Positions 16,794 to 26,106 of a stretch of 64,000 nt of DNA are shown piece by piece (position 1 is the stretch's first letter; each line of letters starts with the position of its first letter). This DNA comes from JAFANK01 sp036741695 (GTDB taxonomy: Bacteria > Vulcanimicrobiota > Vulcanimicrobiia > Eremiobacterales > Eremiobacteraceae). Under the pieces are notes generated by a model that saw nothing but the letters and a program-made list of their open reading frames with translations, ran no database searches and was not told where the DNA came from. The translations under genes were made by a program, and so were the position numbers. The stretch spans positions 1 through 64,000 of the forward strand of contig DAINRU010000001.1 in assembly GCA_036741695.1 (NCBI GenBank). The letters are read 5' to 3'.

Positions 16794-19037
16794 GTGCCTG
16801 CGTTCGCCTACCGCTACCCCGTCGACAAACTGCTCACCGGCGCATGCCTGGGCAATCTCGCGTCGTTTCTCAAACTGACCCCGCAGAGCGACGTCGCCGG
16901 GTACTGGGGTGCGTCCGACAACCAGTTCTACTGCGGTCGCTGGGTGACGCACATGTACGTCGCGGGCGAGCGCGCGATGCCCGTCGACACGACGCACGCT
17001 GACGCCTATCAAGAGACCTCGTACACCTGCGGCGCGATCCGCATCCGCAAGCGGACGTTTCTTCCCATGTGCGATCCGCTGCGCGTCGTCTATGTCGTGG
17101 TGACGTTTGAGAACCTCGGAGCAGACGAGCATGCGGCCGCGGTGATGTGCGACGTCCATTATCCGGCGTTCGTCTGGCCGGGCACCTACAAGATCCCCGA
17201 TCAGGGACAACGCAACAAACGGGTGAGCCACAAAGAACAGGATGGGCTCATCATCTCGGCGACCGTCGGGCGGCCCGACGAGGTCCGCGTTTTCGCGGGC
17301 AGCGGCGAGCCGACGTCCACCTATGTGTCCGACCGCGGTTTCTCACGCACCTATGGCGTGACGGTGCGGCCCAACGCATCCGCGACCATCGCCTTCAGCC
17401 TGGCCATCAGCCATCAAGGCGAGGCGACGGCGCTGACCACGCATCGCACAGCACCGCGCGCCGAGGAAGCGCTGGCCGAGGCGCAAGCGTATTACGAACG
17501 GCTGCGACAGACAGGCTTCATCCGCACCCCCGATGCGCTCATCAACCGCGCGGTGGACTGGTCCAAGATCAACACGGTGCGCGTGCAGCATCGCTACCCG
17601 GCCGGATCCGGATTCACCAACGACCCCTCGCAGGACGTCGTCGTGGTGCGCGACGCGGCCTGGTATTCGCTCGGCTCTGACTATCTCACGCCTGAGTTCT
17701 CGCGTCAGCTCTTCGAGCTCATCGCGCAGTACGGGATCGAACAAGGCGGCAAGGTCACCGAATATATCATGGCCTGCGCCGACCCGCCGTTCAAGAGCGA
17801 TTACGACCTCAACATCAACGACGACACTCCGCTTATCGCCTGCGCGGCATACCATCACTATTCAGTGACGCACGATCGCGCGACGCTGGAACGCTTGTGG
17901 CCGATGGTGCGCGGCGCGTGCGACTGGATCATCTCGCAGTTGCGCGGCGATCTCGTGGTCGCACATTCGCAGGAAGCCAACGTCTGGGGCATCTCCGGGT
18001 GGCGCAACATCATCCCTCAGAGCCAGATCTCGGGTGCGGTCACCGAGATCAACGTCGAGTGCGCGCGCGCTCTGCGGCTCGCCTCGTCGCTGGCGCGCAT
18101 CCTCGGCGATGAGGAGACGTCCGATCGATACCGCCATGCCGGTGACCGCCTCAAGGATGCGATCAATAGCCGGCTGGTGAGCGATGAGACGGGGCTCTAC
18201 CTGCTCAACATCGACCCCGAAGGCGGAGCGCATCACGACATCACCGGCGATCAGATATTTCCCGTGCTCTTCGCAGTGGCCGATGACGAGCGCAAGCGCA
18301 AGATCCTCGAGCTGCTCTACACGCCCGAGTTCTGGACGCCGTTCGGCGTGCGCACCGTCGGCAAAAACCAGCAGGAATACGATCCCGAGTACGGCGTGCA
18401 TCTGCTTGGGGGCATCTGGCCCAACCTCACCGCCTGGGTGGCATACGCCAGCAAGACCCATTCACCGCGACGGTTGGTCAATGGCATGCGCAACATCTGG
18501 AAGATCAGCGAGGTCGAGAACCCCAAGGCGTATCAGAACGTGATGCCGGGCCTGTTCCCCGAGCGGCTTTCGGGCGACACCTTCAAAAGCCGCGGCATGG
18601 CGATGAGCCCGTGGATGCCGCCGACGTACCTGTGGCTGGCATACGAGGGGCTGCTCGGATTCGAGCCGTCGCCGGACGGACTGCGCGTCAACCCGCATCT
18701 GCCTGACGACTGGAAGTGGGTGGGTGTGCGCGACGTGCCGATCATGGGAACGACGATGTCGTGCTTCTATCACAGGCGTACGCTGTATTCATCGATCCCC
18801 GTTGCCTCGCGCAGCCGCTGCGTCGTGCTGGACGAAGACGTGAGCCGCTACATCGAGAGCAATGCTCCGTTCGCGGTGGCGCTTGCGGACGAGCGCCAGA
18901 CGCTCGTGTTCGCCGCTACCGACCACGCCGGTACGTTCTCGCTGCGCATCAAGCCGCCGCTTGTGGCCGTCGCGCGCGACGAGACGCTCACCCTCGCGGC
19001 GGGCGATGCACGCTTGATCAAACTCAAAAAGGGATAA
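16794..19037 (+). CDS. Six-hairpin glycosidase-like protein
   Basis: A 747-residue protein. An N-terminal beta-sandwich (about residues 1-230) is followed by an (alpha/alpha)6 region with conserved acidic segments such as VVVVRDAAWYSLGSDYL, INDDTPLIACAAYHHY and GGIWPNLTAWVAYA. A small beta domain forms the C-terminus. This layout is seen in amylo-alpha-1,6-glucosidase-like and GH63/78/94-related enzymes. No signal peptide is visible, so a cytoplasmic role in glycogen or oligosaccharide breakdown is plausible. The exact family and substrate cannot be assigned. The start is GTG 16794; no gene overlaps it. Confidence 0.75.
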   Translation: MPAFAYRYPVDKLLTGACLGNLASFLKLTPQSDVAGYWGASDNQFYCGRWVTHMYVAGERAMPVDTTHADAYQETSYTCGAIRIRKRTFLPMCDPLRVVYVVVTFENLGADEHAAAVMCDVHYPAFVWPGTYKIPDQGQRNKRVSHKEQDGLIISATVGRPDEVRVFAGSGEPTSTYVSDRGFSRTYGVTVRPNASATIAFSLAISHQGEATALTTHRTAPRAEEALAEAQAYYERLRQTGFIRTPDALINRAVDWSKINTVRVQHRYPAGSGFTNDPSQDVVVVRDAAWYSLGSDYLTPEFSRQLFELIAQYGIEQGGKVTEYIMACADPPFKSDYDLNINDDTPLIACAAYHHYSVTHDRATLERLWPMVRGACDWIISQLRGDLVVAHSQEANVWGISGWRNIIPQSQISGAVTEINVECARALRLASSLARILGDEETSDRYRHAGDRLKDAINSRLVSDETGLYLLNIDPEGGAHHDITGDQIFPVLFAVADDERKRKILELLYTPEFWTPFGVRTVGKNQQEYDPEYGVHLLGGIWPNLTAWVAYASKTHSPRRLVNGMRNIWKISEVENPKAYQNVMPGLFPERLSGDTFKSRGMAMSPWMPPTYLWLAYEGLLGFEPSPDGLRVNPHLPDDWKWVGVRDVPIMGTTMSCFYHRRTLYSSIPVASRSRCVVLDEDVSRYIESNAPFAVALADERQTLVFAATDHAGTFSLRIKPPLVAVARDETLTLAAGDARLIKLKKG

Positions 19038-19055
19038 GGGCTTTAGGTTGTGGGC

Positions 19056-19289
19056 TTAGGCTGCCGAGCGCACTCGCGCGAAGAGCGCGAGAGCAGGTTT
19101 GGTGCGCCGCTTGACGACTGCACGGGCGTGCGCGAAGCGGCGTCGTGTGCGGCGGAAGATACGCTGACCTTCGTCGCGGGCGTGACGGCGCAGATGATTG
19201 CCGAATGAGATGGGCGCCATGGCGGAGGAAACAGCGGTAAAGGCCACCATGAGACCTACGAAAAAGACTTGGTGCCGGATGCGTGACAC
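19056..19289 (-). CDS. Possible small basic membrane/secreted peptide (uncertain)
   Basis: The 308-nt space between the glycosidase and the Sua5 gene holds no clear + strand gene. On the minus strand a 77-codon frame starts at GTG 19289, with an internal ATG at 19247. It encodes one hydrophobic segment followed by a strikingly Arg-rich tail (HLRRHARDEGQRIFRRTRRR). The codons favour G/C at third positions, but no good ribosome binding site is visible, and I recognise no family. It could be a real small protein or chance. Confidence 0.3.
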   Translation of the reverse strand: MSRIRHQVFFVGLMVAFTAVSSAMAPISFGNHLRRHARDEGQRIFRRTRRRFAHARAVVKRRTKPALALFARVRSAA

Positions 19290-19345
19290 GTTGATTGCAT
19301 TTGTCGAAGAGGTTCGCGCGGTCCTCCCGGACGCGGGATGACGAG

Positions 19346-19984
19346 ATGCGGGTCATTCGTGCCGCACAGCGGTCTGACGACGAGCTTGTGAGGGAAGTCG
19401 CAGCCTGCGTGCGCTCAGGCGGTACAGTCATCTTCCCTACCGAGACAGTCTACGGCATCGGTTGCGATCCGGAAGATGCGGCGGCGATCGATGCGATATT
19501 TCGCGCGAAGCGGCGCAGCCACGACAAACCGCTCGCGCTGCACATCGCAGATGCGACGCAAGCTGCGCCGTTCGTCGCAGAGCTGACGAACTGTGCGCGT
19601 GTCGCGATGCGAAGGCTGTGGCCGGGACCGGTCGCCATCATCGTGCGCCGCCGCGCCGGCCGCTACGAGCGGGCCGCCTGCGGGCTCGACACGATCTCGT
19701 TGCGCTGTCCGGACCATGCGCTGTGTCGCGCCATGCTGCGGGCGACAGGTCCGCTTGCCGCGACATCGGCGAACGTGTCGGGGCACGCTGCATTCGCGGG
19801 CGAGTCGGATGCCATAGGCGATCTGCCGCAGGCGACGCTTGCGCTGCTCGCCGGTCCGTCGACACTGCAGGCTGAGTCCACGATCCTCGACTGCACGGGC
19901 GACGAGGCGAAGGTCGTCCGCGCCGGGGTGCTGTCAAGCGTGGTCATCGCCGAGAAGCTGGGAACTTCACCGCCCGTCCGATAA
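19346..19984 (+). CDS. L-threonylcarbamoyladenylate synthase (Sua5/TsaC family)
   Basis: The family makes threonylcarbamoyl-AMP for the t6A37 modification of ANN-decoding tRNAs. The protein carries GGTVIFPTETVYGIGCDP, the RAKRRSHDKPLALHI motif and the TGPLAATSANVSG segment, which together define the TsaC/Sua5 fold. At 212 residues it has only the YrdC-like domain without the Sua5 C-terminal extension. ATG 19346 is chosen because homology starts just after it; the open frame continues upstream without similarity. A palindrome follows 10 nt after the stop. Confidence 0.9.
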   Translation: MRVIRAAQRSDDELVREVAACVRSGGTVIFPTETVYGIGCDPEDAAAIDAIFRAKRRSHDKPLALHIADATQAAPFVAELTNCARVAMRRLWPGPVAIIVRRRAGRYERAACGLDTISLRCPDHALCRAMLRATGPLAATSANVSGHAAFAGESDAIGDLPQATLALLAGPSTLQAESTILDCTGDEAKVVRAGVLSSVVIAEKLGTSPPVR

Positions 19985-19994
19985 GTTTAGTGAA

Positions 19995-20015
19995 GCAACG
20001 GACCTTCAGGTCCGC
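19995..20015. repeat. Dispersed palindrome copy (loop TC)
   Basis: GC followed by AACGGACCT-TC-AGGTCCG: the right arm is shortened by two bases and the centre is TC. It lies between the Sua5 gene and the LptA-like gene. Confidence 0.75.
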
Positions 20016-20074
20016 TCGGGGGAGGGAAAGGCGTCACGACGAGCACGCGATCCGCGGTCACGACACACACCCGC

Positions 20075-21172
20075 TTGCGCGCGGCGCCGGCGCTCATCGC
20101 GCTCGTCATCATCGCGGTCGCCGCTTTGGGCTCGCTCGCGCCGGCGCTGGCCGATGCGCGCATCGGCAGGTTCACCGTGACCTTCGCCGAGGGCGTCTTC
20201 CATCGCAACGGCGATTTCGTCATACCGGGAGCTGTGAACGGCGTGTCGCCGGACGGCGATTTCAAAGCCGATCGCGCCATCGGCAACTACCAGCGCCAGG
20301 ACGTGACGCTCATCGGCCACGTGCTCTTGCACCAGCGCGTCGGTCAAGGGCCATCCTCGCAACCCATGACCCTGACGGCGAACCAGCTGCGCATCTTTGG
20401 CAAACCGAGCACCTATACGGCCACGGGTTCGGTCGTCGTCGTCCAGCAGAACCGTCAGCTCCATGCCGACTATCTGCAGCTCAACGAAGCGACGCATCAG
20501 GGACTGCTGCGCGGCAACGTCTCGGCTCAAGAAGACGATCGCGTGGTGCAGAGCGCCGAGATCCACTACAATACGCTGACCGGTGCGATCGACGTCCCTG
20601 GTCAGCTGAACGGTTTCTCCTCGGATTCTGACTTCCGCGCCGATCGCGGTGTCGGCAATCAGAGGGCCGGCACGTTCACGATGACCGGCAACGTGCTCGT
20701 GCACCGCTTCGGCAACTTCGGCAAGGCCAACAATTCAAGCGAGCCGCTCACCATGTGGTGCGACAAGCTCGATATCGCGCGCAGGCCGCAGACCACCTAT
20801 ACCGCCACCGGGCACGTCAAGGTCGCGCAAGGCGACCGCACGCTCGTGGCGCCGGTTCTCAAGCTCAACGACACGACCCACACCGCGACGATGACGGGCG
20901 GCGTTCACGGGGAAGAGCTGCCCGACCGCACCTTTGATGCCGCCGAGGTCATCTACAACACGCAGACCGAGGATTTCAAGGCGCTCGGCGGCGTGAAGGC
21001 CACGTTCCCGTTCAAGCGCGGACAGTTCGCGCCATCGCCTGCACCATCATCGCACGCGACGGGATCGCCGTCGCCTGCGCCGTCCGCCACGCCATCGAGC
21101 GCCAGCCCGCCTGCGCTCTCCACTCCGAGCCCGCTGCCCGCGCCGACGCCATCGACAGCGCCCGGCGCTTGA
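20075..21172 (+). CDS. LptA/OstA-like periplasmic protein with internal duplication
   Basis: A 365-residue exported protein with a signal peptide (about residues 1-26, ending PALADA) and two consecutive copies of an OstA/LptA-like beta domain. Segments DGDFKADRAIGN, STYTATGSVVV and AEIHYNTLTG of the first copy (about 50-168) recur as DSDFRADRGVGN, TTYTATGHVKV and AEVIYNTQTE in the second (about 175-297). The tail (about 318-365) is rich in Pro, Ser, Ala and Thr. LptA carries lipopolysaccharide across the periplasm, which supports an outer membrane in this organism. The start is uncertain: TTG 20075 gives the signal peptide but lacks an adjacent ribosome binding site. Confidence 0.75.
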   Translation: MRAAPALIALVIIAVAALGSLAPALADARIGRFTVTFAEGVFHRNGDFVIPGAVNGVSPDGDFKADRAIGNYQRQDVTLIGHVLLHQRVGQGPSSQPMTLTANQLRIFGKPSTYTATGSVVVVQQNRQLHADYLQLNEATHQGLLRGNVSAQEDDRVVQSAEIHYNTLTGAIDVPGQLNGFSSDSDFRADRGVGNQRAGTFTMTGNVLVHRFGNFGKANNSSEPLTMWCDKLDIARRPQTTYTATGHVKVAQGDRTLVAPVLKLNDTTHTATMTGGVHGEELPDRTFDAAEVIYNTQTEDFKALGGVKATFPFKRGQFAPSPAPSSHATGSPSPAPSATPSSASPPALSTPSPLPAPTPSTAPGA

Positions 21173-21188
21173 TGTGACGTGAGTCACG
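21173..21188. promoter_or_regulatory. CRP/FNR-type inverted repeat upstream of pilB
   Basis: TGTGA-CGTGAG-TCACG matches the two-half-site pattern TGTGA-N6-TCACA with one mismatch. It starts right after the stop of the LptA-like gene, about 105 nt before the pilB start. A CRP-family regulator could act here; the regulator is not in the window. Confidence 0.4.
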
Positions 21189-21293
21189 CGAATCCTCGAG
21201 CGGTTGAGGGTCATATGCGTGTGCACCGATGAAATAGAAAGGTGCCGTTCCTATCATTGACCCCCGGCCTGTGTGCCCCGCGAGGAAGCAGCG

Positions 21294-22976
21294 TTGCTCG
21301 ATTTCATTGACCGAAAATTCACCGACGTCCTCATCGAGAAGGGCAGCCTGACCCAAGAGGCGCTCGATAGCGCGCTCCAGGCCGCGGAGACGCGCAAAGA
21401 ACCGCTCGAGAAGATCCTCGTCGACATGCGCCTCGCCCCCAAGGACGAGGTCATGTGGGCGCGCGCCGAAGAGCTGGGCAAGATCTACGTCGATCTGGCC
21501 AACCGGAAGATCGATCCCGACACAGCGGCCATCATCCCCGAACCCGCCGCCCGCCGGCACCATCTCATCTGCATCGGCAAGGTCGACAACAAGATCACGC
21601 TCGCCATGGCGGATCCGACCGACATCCTCGCGCTCGACGATGTCCGCATCCGCACCGGGCTCGTGCCCGAGCCCGTGCTCTCCTTCTATGACGATATCGA
21701 GCGAGCGCTCGACGCCGTCTATAGTGGCGACAACAAATGGCAAGAGATCGTCAGCGAGACCGGCGAGACGGTCGACGTCCTCAAAGAAGAAGAGCTGCCC
21801 GATGAGGTGCAGGTCGATGCGCCGATCGTGCGCCTGGCGGACCTCATCATCACGCAAGCCATCGCCCAGAAGGCCTCCGACATCCACATCGAACCCTTCG
21901 AGAAGCAGCTCACTGTCCGCTATCGCGTCGACGGTCTGCTGCGCGAGGTGATGAGCCCGCCCAAGGCCTTGCAGCTCGCGCTCTCCTCGCGCTTTAAGAT
22001 CATGGCCAACTTGAACATCGCCGAGAAGCGCGTTCCCCAGGACGGCCGCATCCAGGTCACCATCAAACGCGACCGCTACGACCTGCGTGTCTCGGTACTG
22101 CCCACGCTCTGGGGCGAGTCGATCGTCATGCGTATCTTGGATCGCAAGAACGTCATGATCGAGCTCGAGCAGCTCGGCTTCCACCACGACCTCCTCGAGA
22201 AGTGGAAGAAGCTCATCGTCCTGCCCAACGGCGTCATCTTGGTGACGGGGCCGACCGGATCCGGTAAGTCGACGACGCTGTACGCCACGCTCAACGCGAT
22301 CAACGACCCCGACACGAAGATCGTCACGATCGAGGACCCGGTCGAGTACAACATCTTGGGCATCAACCAGGTCCAGGTGCATCCCAAAGTCGGTCTCACC
22401 TTCGCCTCGGGCCTGCGCGCCTTCTTGCGCCAGGACCCCGACGTCATGATGGTCGGTGAGATCCGCGACCATGAGACCGCGCTCATCGCGGTGCAATCCG
22501 CATTGACCGGTCACCTCGTGCTCTCGACCTTACACACCAACGACTCGGTGTCGGCGATGACGCGCCTCATCGATATGGGTGTCGAGCCGTTCTTACTGGC
22601 ATCATCGGTGCAGGGCGTCATGGCGCAACGCCTGGTGCGCACCATCTGCAAGACCTGCAAGCGCGGCGTCAAACCCGTCAAGGCCATTCACGCCAAGTTC
22701 GAAGAGTATCAGATCCCGATCGCATCGCTGCAACTGGCTCGCGGCGAAGGCTGCGAGGAATGCGCGGGCAGCGGCTACAAGGGGCGCGCCGGCGTGCACG
22801 AATTAGTTGTGATGACGGACGAGCTGCGGCGCATGATCCTCGAACGCACCTCGACCGCCGACTTGAAGAAACTCGCGCTCGACCAAGGGCTGCGCACGCT
22901 GTATCATGACGGTCTCATGAAAGTGGCGCAAGGAGTGACGACGCTCGAGGAAGTCCTGCGCGTCGCCGTCGACTGA
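21294..22976 (+). CDS. Type IV pilus / type II secretion assembly ATPase (PilB/GspE)
   Basis: A hexameric secretion ATPase that powers pilus extension or pseudopilus assembly at the inner membrane. The N-terminal GspE-N domain (about 1-150) precedes the ATPase with Walker A GPTGSGKSTTLYATL, the Asp box TIEDPVEYNILGINQVQV, Walker B region DPDVMMVGEIRDHETA and the His box ALTGHLVLSTLHTND. Two CxxC pairs (CKTC, CEEC) form the zinc site usual in PilB/GspE. TTG 21294 is preferred to GTG 21273 because AGGAAG ends 5 nt before it. No pilC, pilT or pilin gene is adjacent, so pilus and secretion roles cannot be separated. Confidence 0.92.
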   Translation: MLDFIDRKFTDVLIEKGSLTQEALDSALQAAETRKEPLEKILVDMRLAPKDEVMWARAEELGKIYVDLANRKIDPDTAAIIPEPAARRHHLICIGKVDNKITLAMADPTDILALDDVRIRTGLVPEPVLSFYDDIERALDAVYSGDNKWQEIVSETGETVDVLKEEELPDEVQVDAPIVRLADLIITQAIAQKASDIHIEPFEKQLTVRYRVDGLLREVMSPPKALQLALSSRFKIMANLNIAEKRVPQDGRIQVTIKRDRYDLRVSVLPTLWGESIVMRILDRKNVMIELEQLGFHHDLLEKWKKLIVLPNGVILVTGPTGSGKSTTLYATLNAINDPDTKIVTIEDPVEYNILGINQVQVHPKVGLTFASGLRAFLRQDPDVMMVGEIRDHETALIAVQSALTGHLVLSTLHTNDSVSAMTRLIDMGVEPFLLASSVQGVMAQRLVRTICKTCKRGVKPVKAIHAKFEEYQIPIASLQLARGEGCEECAGSGYKGRAGVHELVVMTDELRRMILERTSTADLKKLALDQGLRTLYHDGLMKVAQGVTTLEEVLRVAVD

Positions 22977-22991
22977 CGCTCTTGTTCCCAG

Positions 22992-24311
22992 CTATTTTGT
23001 AGCCTCCCAGCCGGCGTCGCCTGGCTTGTAGAACGTCATCTGCTCGATCCCGTCGGGCAGATGCTGCTGTTCGACCTTCGCGCCCGCGAAATCGTGCGCG
23101 TACTGGTAACCCTCGCCGTAGCCGAGCGTGCGCATGAGGTTGGTCGCCGCGTTGCGCAGATGCAAAGGCACCGCAAGCGCGCCATGCTCGTCGACCGCCT
23201 GCTTGGCTGCGGCGTATGCGCGCAATCCTGAGTTGCTCTTGGGCGCCAAAGCGAGGTAGATGGTCGCTTCGGTCAGTGGGAAGAGCGCTTCGGGCATGCC
23301 CAGCGCGTGCGTCGCCTGCTGGGCGGCGACCGCCAGGGGCAGCGCGCGCGGGTCGGCAAGGCCGACGTCCTCCGACGACAAGATGACGAGGCGGCGCGCG
23401 ATGAACATCGGATCCTCGCCCGCTTCGAGCATGCGCGCCAGCCAATACACGCCCGCATCCGGATCGCTGTCGCGCAGCGACTTGATGAAGGCTGAGATCA
23501 CGTCGTAGTGCTCGTCGCCCGCCCGATCGTAGCGCAGCGCGCGGCGTTGCATCGCCTCCTCGACGTCCTTTGGTTCGATCGCAGCATCGGCGCTGCGCAC
23601 CGCGGCGATCTGCGCGGCCAGTTCGAGCGCATTGAGCGCGCTGCGTGCGTCGCCGCCGGCGAGCGCGATGAGCTTGGCACGCGCCTCCGGTCCCAGGCGC
23701 ACGCTTCCGCCGAACCCGCGCTGCGGATCGGCCAGCGCGCGATCGATGATGACGCCCAACGCCGCATCGGAGAGCGAGGCGAGCACGAACACACGAGATC
23801 GCGAGAGCAAGGCTTTGTTGACTTCGAACGACGGGTTCTCAGTCGTGGCTCCGATGAGCGTGATGTCGCCGCGCTCGACGTTGGGCAAGACCGCGTCCTG
23901 TTGCGATTTGTTGAACCGGTGGATCTCGTCGATGAACAGGATCGTACGGCGTTTGGTCGTTGTCGCCGCGTTCCGTGCATCGGCGATGGCGCGGCGCAGA
24001 TCGCTCACGCCGGCCGACACCGCGGACAACGTGATGAAACGCGACCCGCTTGCGTCAGCGATGAGGCGGGCCAGCGTCGTCTTGCCGCTGCCGGGCGGAC
24101 CCCACAGGATCATCGAGGGCAGCGCCGCTTGTTCGATCGCGCTGCGCAGCGCCGTACCAGGGCCGACCAGCTGTTCTTGACCGACGAACTCATCGAGCGT
24201 GCGCGGCCGCATGCGCGCAGCGAGCGGCGCGCCGGGCGGCAGCGCGTCGGACGTTTGCGCCTCCGGTGCACTCGCGCCGGCGTCACCGAAGAACGATGCT
24301 TGCGAAGTCAC
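22992..24311 (-). CDS. rarA: Replication-associated recombination protein A (RarA/MgsA)
   Basis: A 439-residue AAA+ ATPase that acts at stalled replication forks. An N-terminal linker ends at RPRTLDEFVGQEQL. Then come Walker A WGPPGSGKTTLARLIA, Walker B TILFIDEIHRFNKSQQDA, sensor 1 IGATTENPSFEVN and the Arg finger LLSRSRVF. The C-terminal region SSEDVGLADPRALPLAVAAQ and LPDGIEQMTFYKPGDAGWEA is typical of RarA. It is convergent with pilB (15 nt apart) and divergent from the cysteine desulfurase gene, sharing a promoter region of about 50 nt. Confidence 0.95.
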   Translation of the reverse strand: MTSQASFFGDAGASAPEAQTSDALPPGAPLAARMRPRTLDEFVGQEQLVGPGTALRSAIEQAALPSMILWGPPGSGKTTLARLIADASGSRFITLSAVSAGVSDLRRAIADARNAATTTKRRTILFIDEIHRFNKSQQDAVLPNVERGDITLIGATTENPSFEVNKALLSRSRVFVLASLSDAALGVIIDRALADPQRGFGGSVRLGPEARAKLIALAGGDARSALNALELAAQIAAVRSADAAIEPKDVEEAMQRRALRYDRAGDEHYDVISAFIKSLRDSDPDAGVYWLARMLEAGEDPMFIARRLVILSSEDVGLADPRALPLAVAAQQATHALGMPEALFPLTEATIYLALAPKSNSGLRAYAAAKQAVDEHGALAVPLHLRNAATNLMRTLGYGEGYQYAHDFAGAKVEQQHLPDGIEQMTFYKPGDAGWEATK

Positions 24312-24364
24312 GATGCGCAGACGTTCGCGGGCAGGCCGGGCCGGCCCCGCGGAGAAGCGCCGTG

Positions 24365-25540
24365 ATGATGGAAAGGCTCTACCTCGACAACGCGGCGACG
24401 ACGGCGATGCGGGCGGAAGCCCTTGAAGCCATGCTCCCGTACTTCAGCGTGGAGTACGCCAATCCGTCGAGCCTCCACTCGAGCGGACAGCGCGTCGGGC
24501 GCGCCCTGCACGATGCGCGCAAACGCGTGGCCGAGTGCTTGGGCGCCCAACCCTTTGAGATCGTCTTCACCGCGGGCGGTTCCGAGGCTGACAGCCTGGC
24601 GATATTCGGCGCCCTGACCGGTCCGTTCGAGCACGCACGGTTCATCACGAGCGCCACCGAGCACCACGCAGTGCTGCACGCGGCCGAGGCGCTGCGCGCG
24701 CGCGGACATGCGGTGACGATCCTGCCGGTCGATGCGGAAGGCTTCGTCAACGACGATGCCCTGCGCGACGCGTTGAAGGCAGGTCCCTCGGTCGTGAGCA
24801 TCATGCACGGCAACAACGAGATCGGCACCGTCAACGATGTCGCGCGGCTCGCTGCGATCACCCACGAGCGCGGCGGGATCTTCCACACCGATGCCGTGCA
24901 GACGGTCGGGCATATCCCGGTGGACGTGCGCGCGCTCGGCGTCGATGCGCTCTCGCTGTCGGGTCATAAGTTCGAAGGGCCTAAGGGGGTCGGCGTGCTC
25001 TTCGCGCGACGCGATCTCACGCTCACGCCGCTCATCTACGGCGGCGGTCAGGAAGGCGGGCGGCGCGCGGGCACGGAGAATGTGCCTGGTGCGGTCGGGC
25101 TGTCGGTCGCGCTCGCGCTCGCCAATGCAGAGCTAGCCCAGACGCAGGCGCGGGTGAGCGCGCTGCGCGACACGCTCACCAGCGGGCTCCTCGCGCGCAT
25201 ACCCGGCTCGGCGCTCAACGGTGCGCGCACGGAGCGCTTGCCCAACAACGTCAACGTGCGCTTCGATCAGATCGAGGGCGACACGGTCGTGGTCGGTCTC
25301 GATCTCGCCGGCATCGATATCTCCACCGGCAGCGCCTGCAGCTCCGGGTCGCTCGAGCCGTCACACGTGACGCAGGCCATCGGCTTGTCGCCGGCTCACG
25401 CACGCGGCTCCATCCGCATCTCACTCGGCCGGACGACCACGTCTGCGGACATCGAGCGCGTGCTGGAGGTCCTGCCGCCCCTCATCGCGCGCCTACGGGG
25501 CCTGTCCGATGCGCTGACGGTTGATGGAACGCGTGGTTAG
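24365..25540 (+). CDS. Cysteine desulfurase (NifS/IscS family)
   Basis: A PLP enzyme that removes sulfur from cysteine for Fe-S clusters or tRNA thiolation. Of 391 residues, Lys202 in LSGHKFEGPKG binds PLP and Cys325 in TGSACSSGS is the persulfide-forming residue. ATG 24365 follows GGAGAAG by about 8 nt; GTG 24362 and ATG 24368 are possible alternatives. No iscU or mnmA is adjacent, so the sulfur acceptor is unknown. A palindrome begins 6 nt after the stop. Confidence 0.93.
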   Translation: MMERLYLDNAATTAMRAEALEAMLPYFSVEYANPSSLHSSGQRVGRALHDARKRVAECLGAQPFEIVFTAGGSEADSLAIFGALTGPFEHARFITSATEHHAVLHAAEALRARGHAVTILPVDAEGFVNDDALRDALKAGPSVVSIMHGNNEIGTVNDVARLAAITHERGGIFHTDAVQTVGHIPVDVRALGVDALSLSGHKFEGPKGVGVLFARRDLTLTPLIYGGGQEGGRRAGTENVPGAVGLSVALALANAELAQTQARVSALRDTLTSGLLARIPGSALNGARTERLPNNVNVRFDQIEGDTVVVGLDLAGIDISTGSACSSGSLEPSHVTQAIGLSPAHARGSIRISLGRTTTSADIERVLEVLPPLIARLRGLSDALTVDGTRG

Positions 25541-25545
25541 CGATA

Positions 25546-25567
25546 AACGGACCTAAAGGTCCGTTGC
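25546..25567. repeat. Dispersed palindrome copy in inverse orientation
   Basis: AACGGACCT-AA-AGGTCCGTT then GC, the exact reverse complement of the copy at 6767. It lies directly after the cysteine desulfurase stop. Confidence 0.85.
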
Positions 25568-25670
25568 TGCAAACCAGGGCTTGACGAGCTCCGTTGCGAC
25601 GGAGTCCCGTGCAGGGTTCCCCCTATGGGGAGGCGGGAGGCGCCACGCCCAAGAAGGCAACGAGTCCACC

Positions 25671-26084
25671 ATGAGCAGCATAGACTTCCTGTGGCTCGCG
25701 CTGGGCGCAGCCGCTCTCATCATCGCCCTCAGTCTTGCGTACTTCCTCGTGCGCGTGACCCGCGTCGTCGACCATGGGGACCAGACGATGGAGAAGGTCG
25801 GGCGCGTGTTGGATGGCCTGCAAGCACCCGTGACCCAGACCCTCGAGCATGTCAACGGCGTGGCCGGCAACATCGATGCGATGGTCGGGCGAGTCGACCG
25901 GCTGACGCAATCGCTTGAAAAAGGTGCGACCGGCATCGCCCGGGCCGCAGATAAAGCGCAGTCGGCGGTCTCGCCGACGGTTGCCAACGTCGTCGGCATC
26001 GTCGCCGGCATCTCGCAAGGCGCACAGCAGTTCTTCCGCGCGCGCCGCGGCAACGGCACGTCGCACGAAGCCGACGAATCGTAA
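25671..26084 (+). CDS. DUF948-like membrane protein
   Basis: A 137-residue protein with one N-terminal transmembrane helix (about residues 6-28) followed by an amphipathic helix with heptad-like spacing (VVDHGDQTMEKVGRVLDGL and onward), the organisation of DUF948 proteins. These often sit beside YtxH-family genes and general-stress genes, as here. ATG 25671 is the first that places the membrane helix at the N-terminus; upstream in-frame codons read through non-coding-like sequence. The function is unknown. Confidence 0.7.
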   Translation: MSSIDFLWLALGAAALIIALSLAYFLVRVTRVVDHGDQTMEKVGRVLDGLQAPVTQTLEHVNGVAGNIDAMVGRVDRLTQSLEKGATGIARAADKAQSAVSPTVANVVGIVAGISQGAQQFFRARRGNGTSHEADES

Positions 26085-26106
26085 CGCGTCTGATTGGAGC
26101 AGTATA

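Noticed and set aside
21012..22514. Minus-strand open frame of 500 codons over pilB
   Set aside because: Antisense shadow of a conserved ATPase gene in GC-rich DNA, without recognisable motifs or a ribosome binding site.
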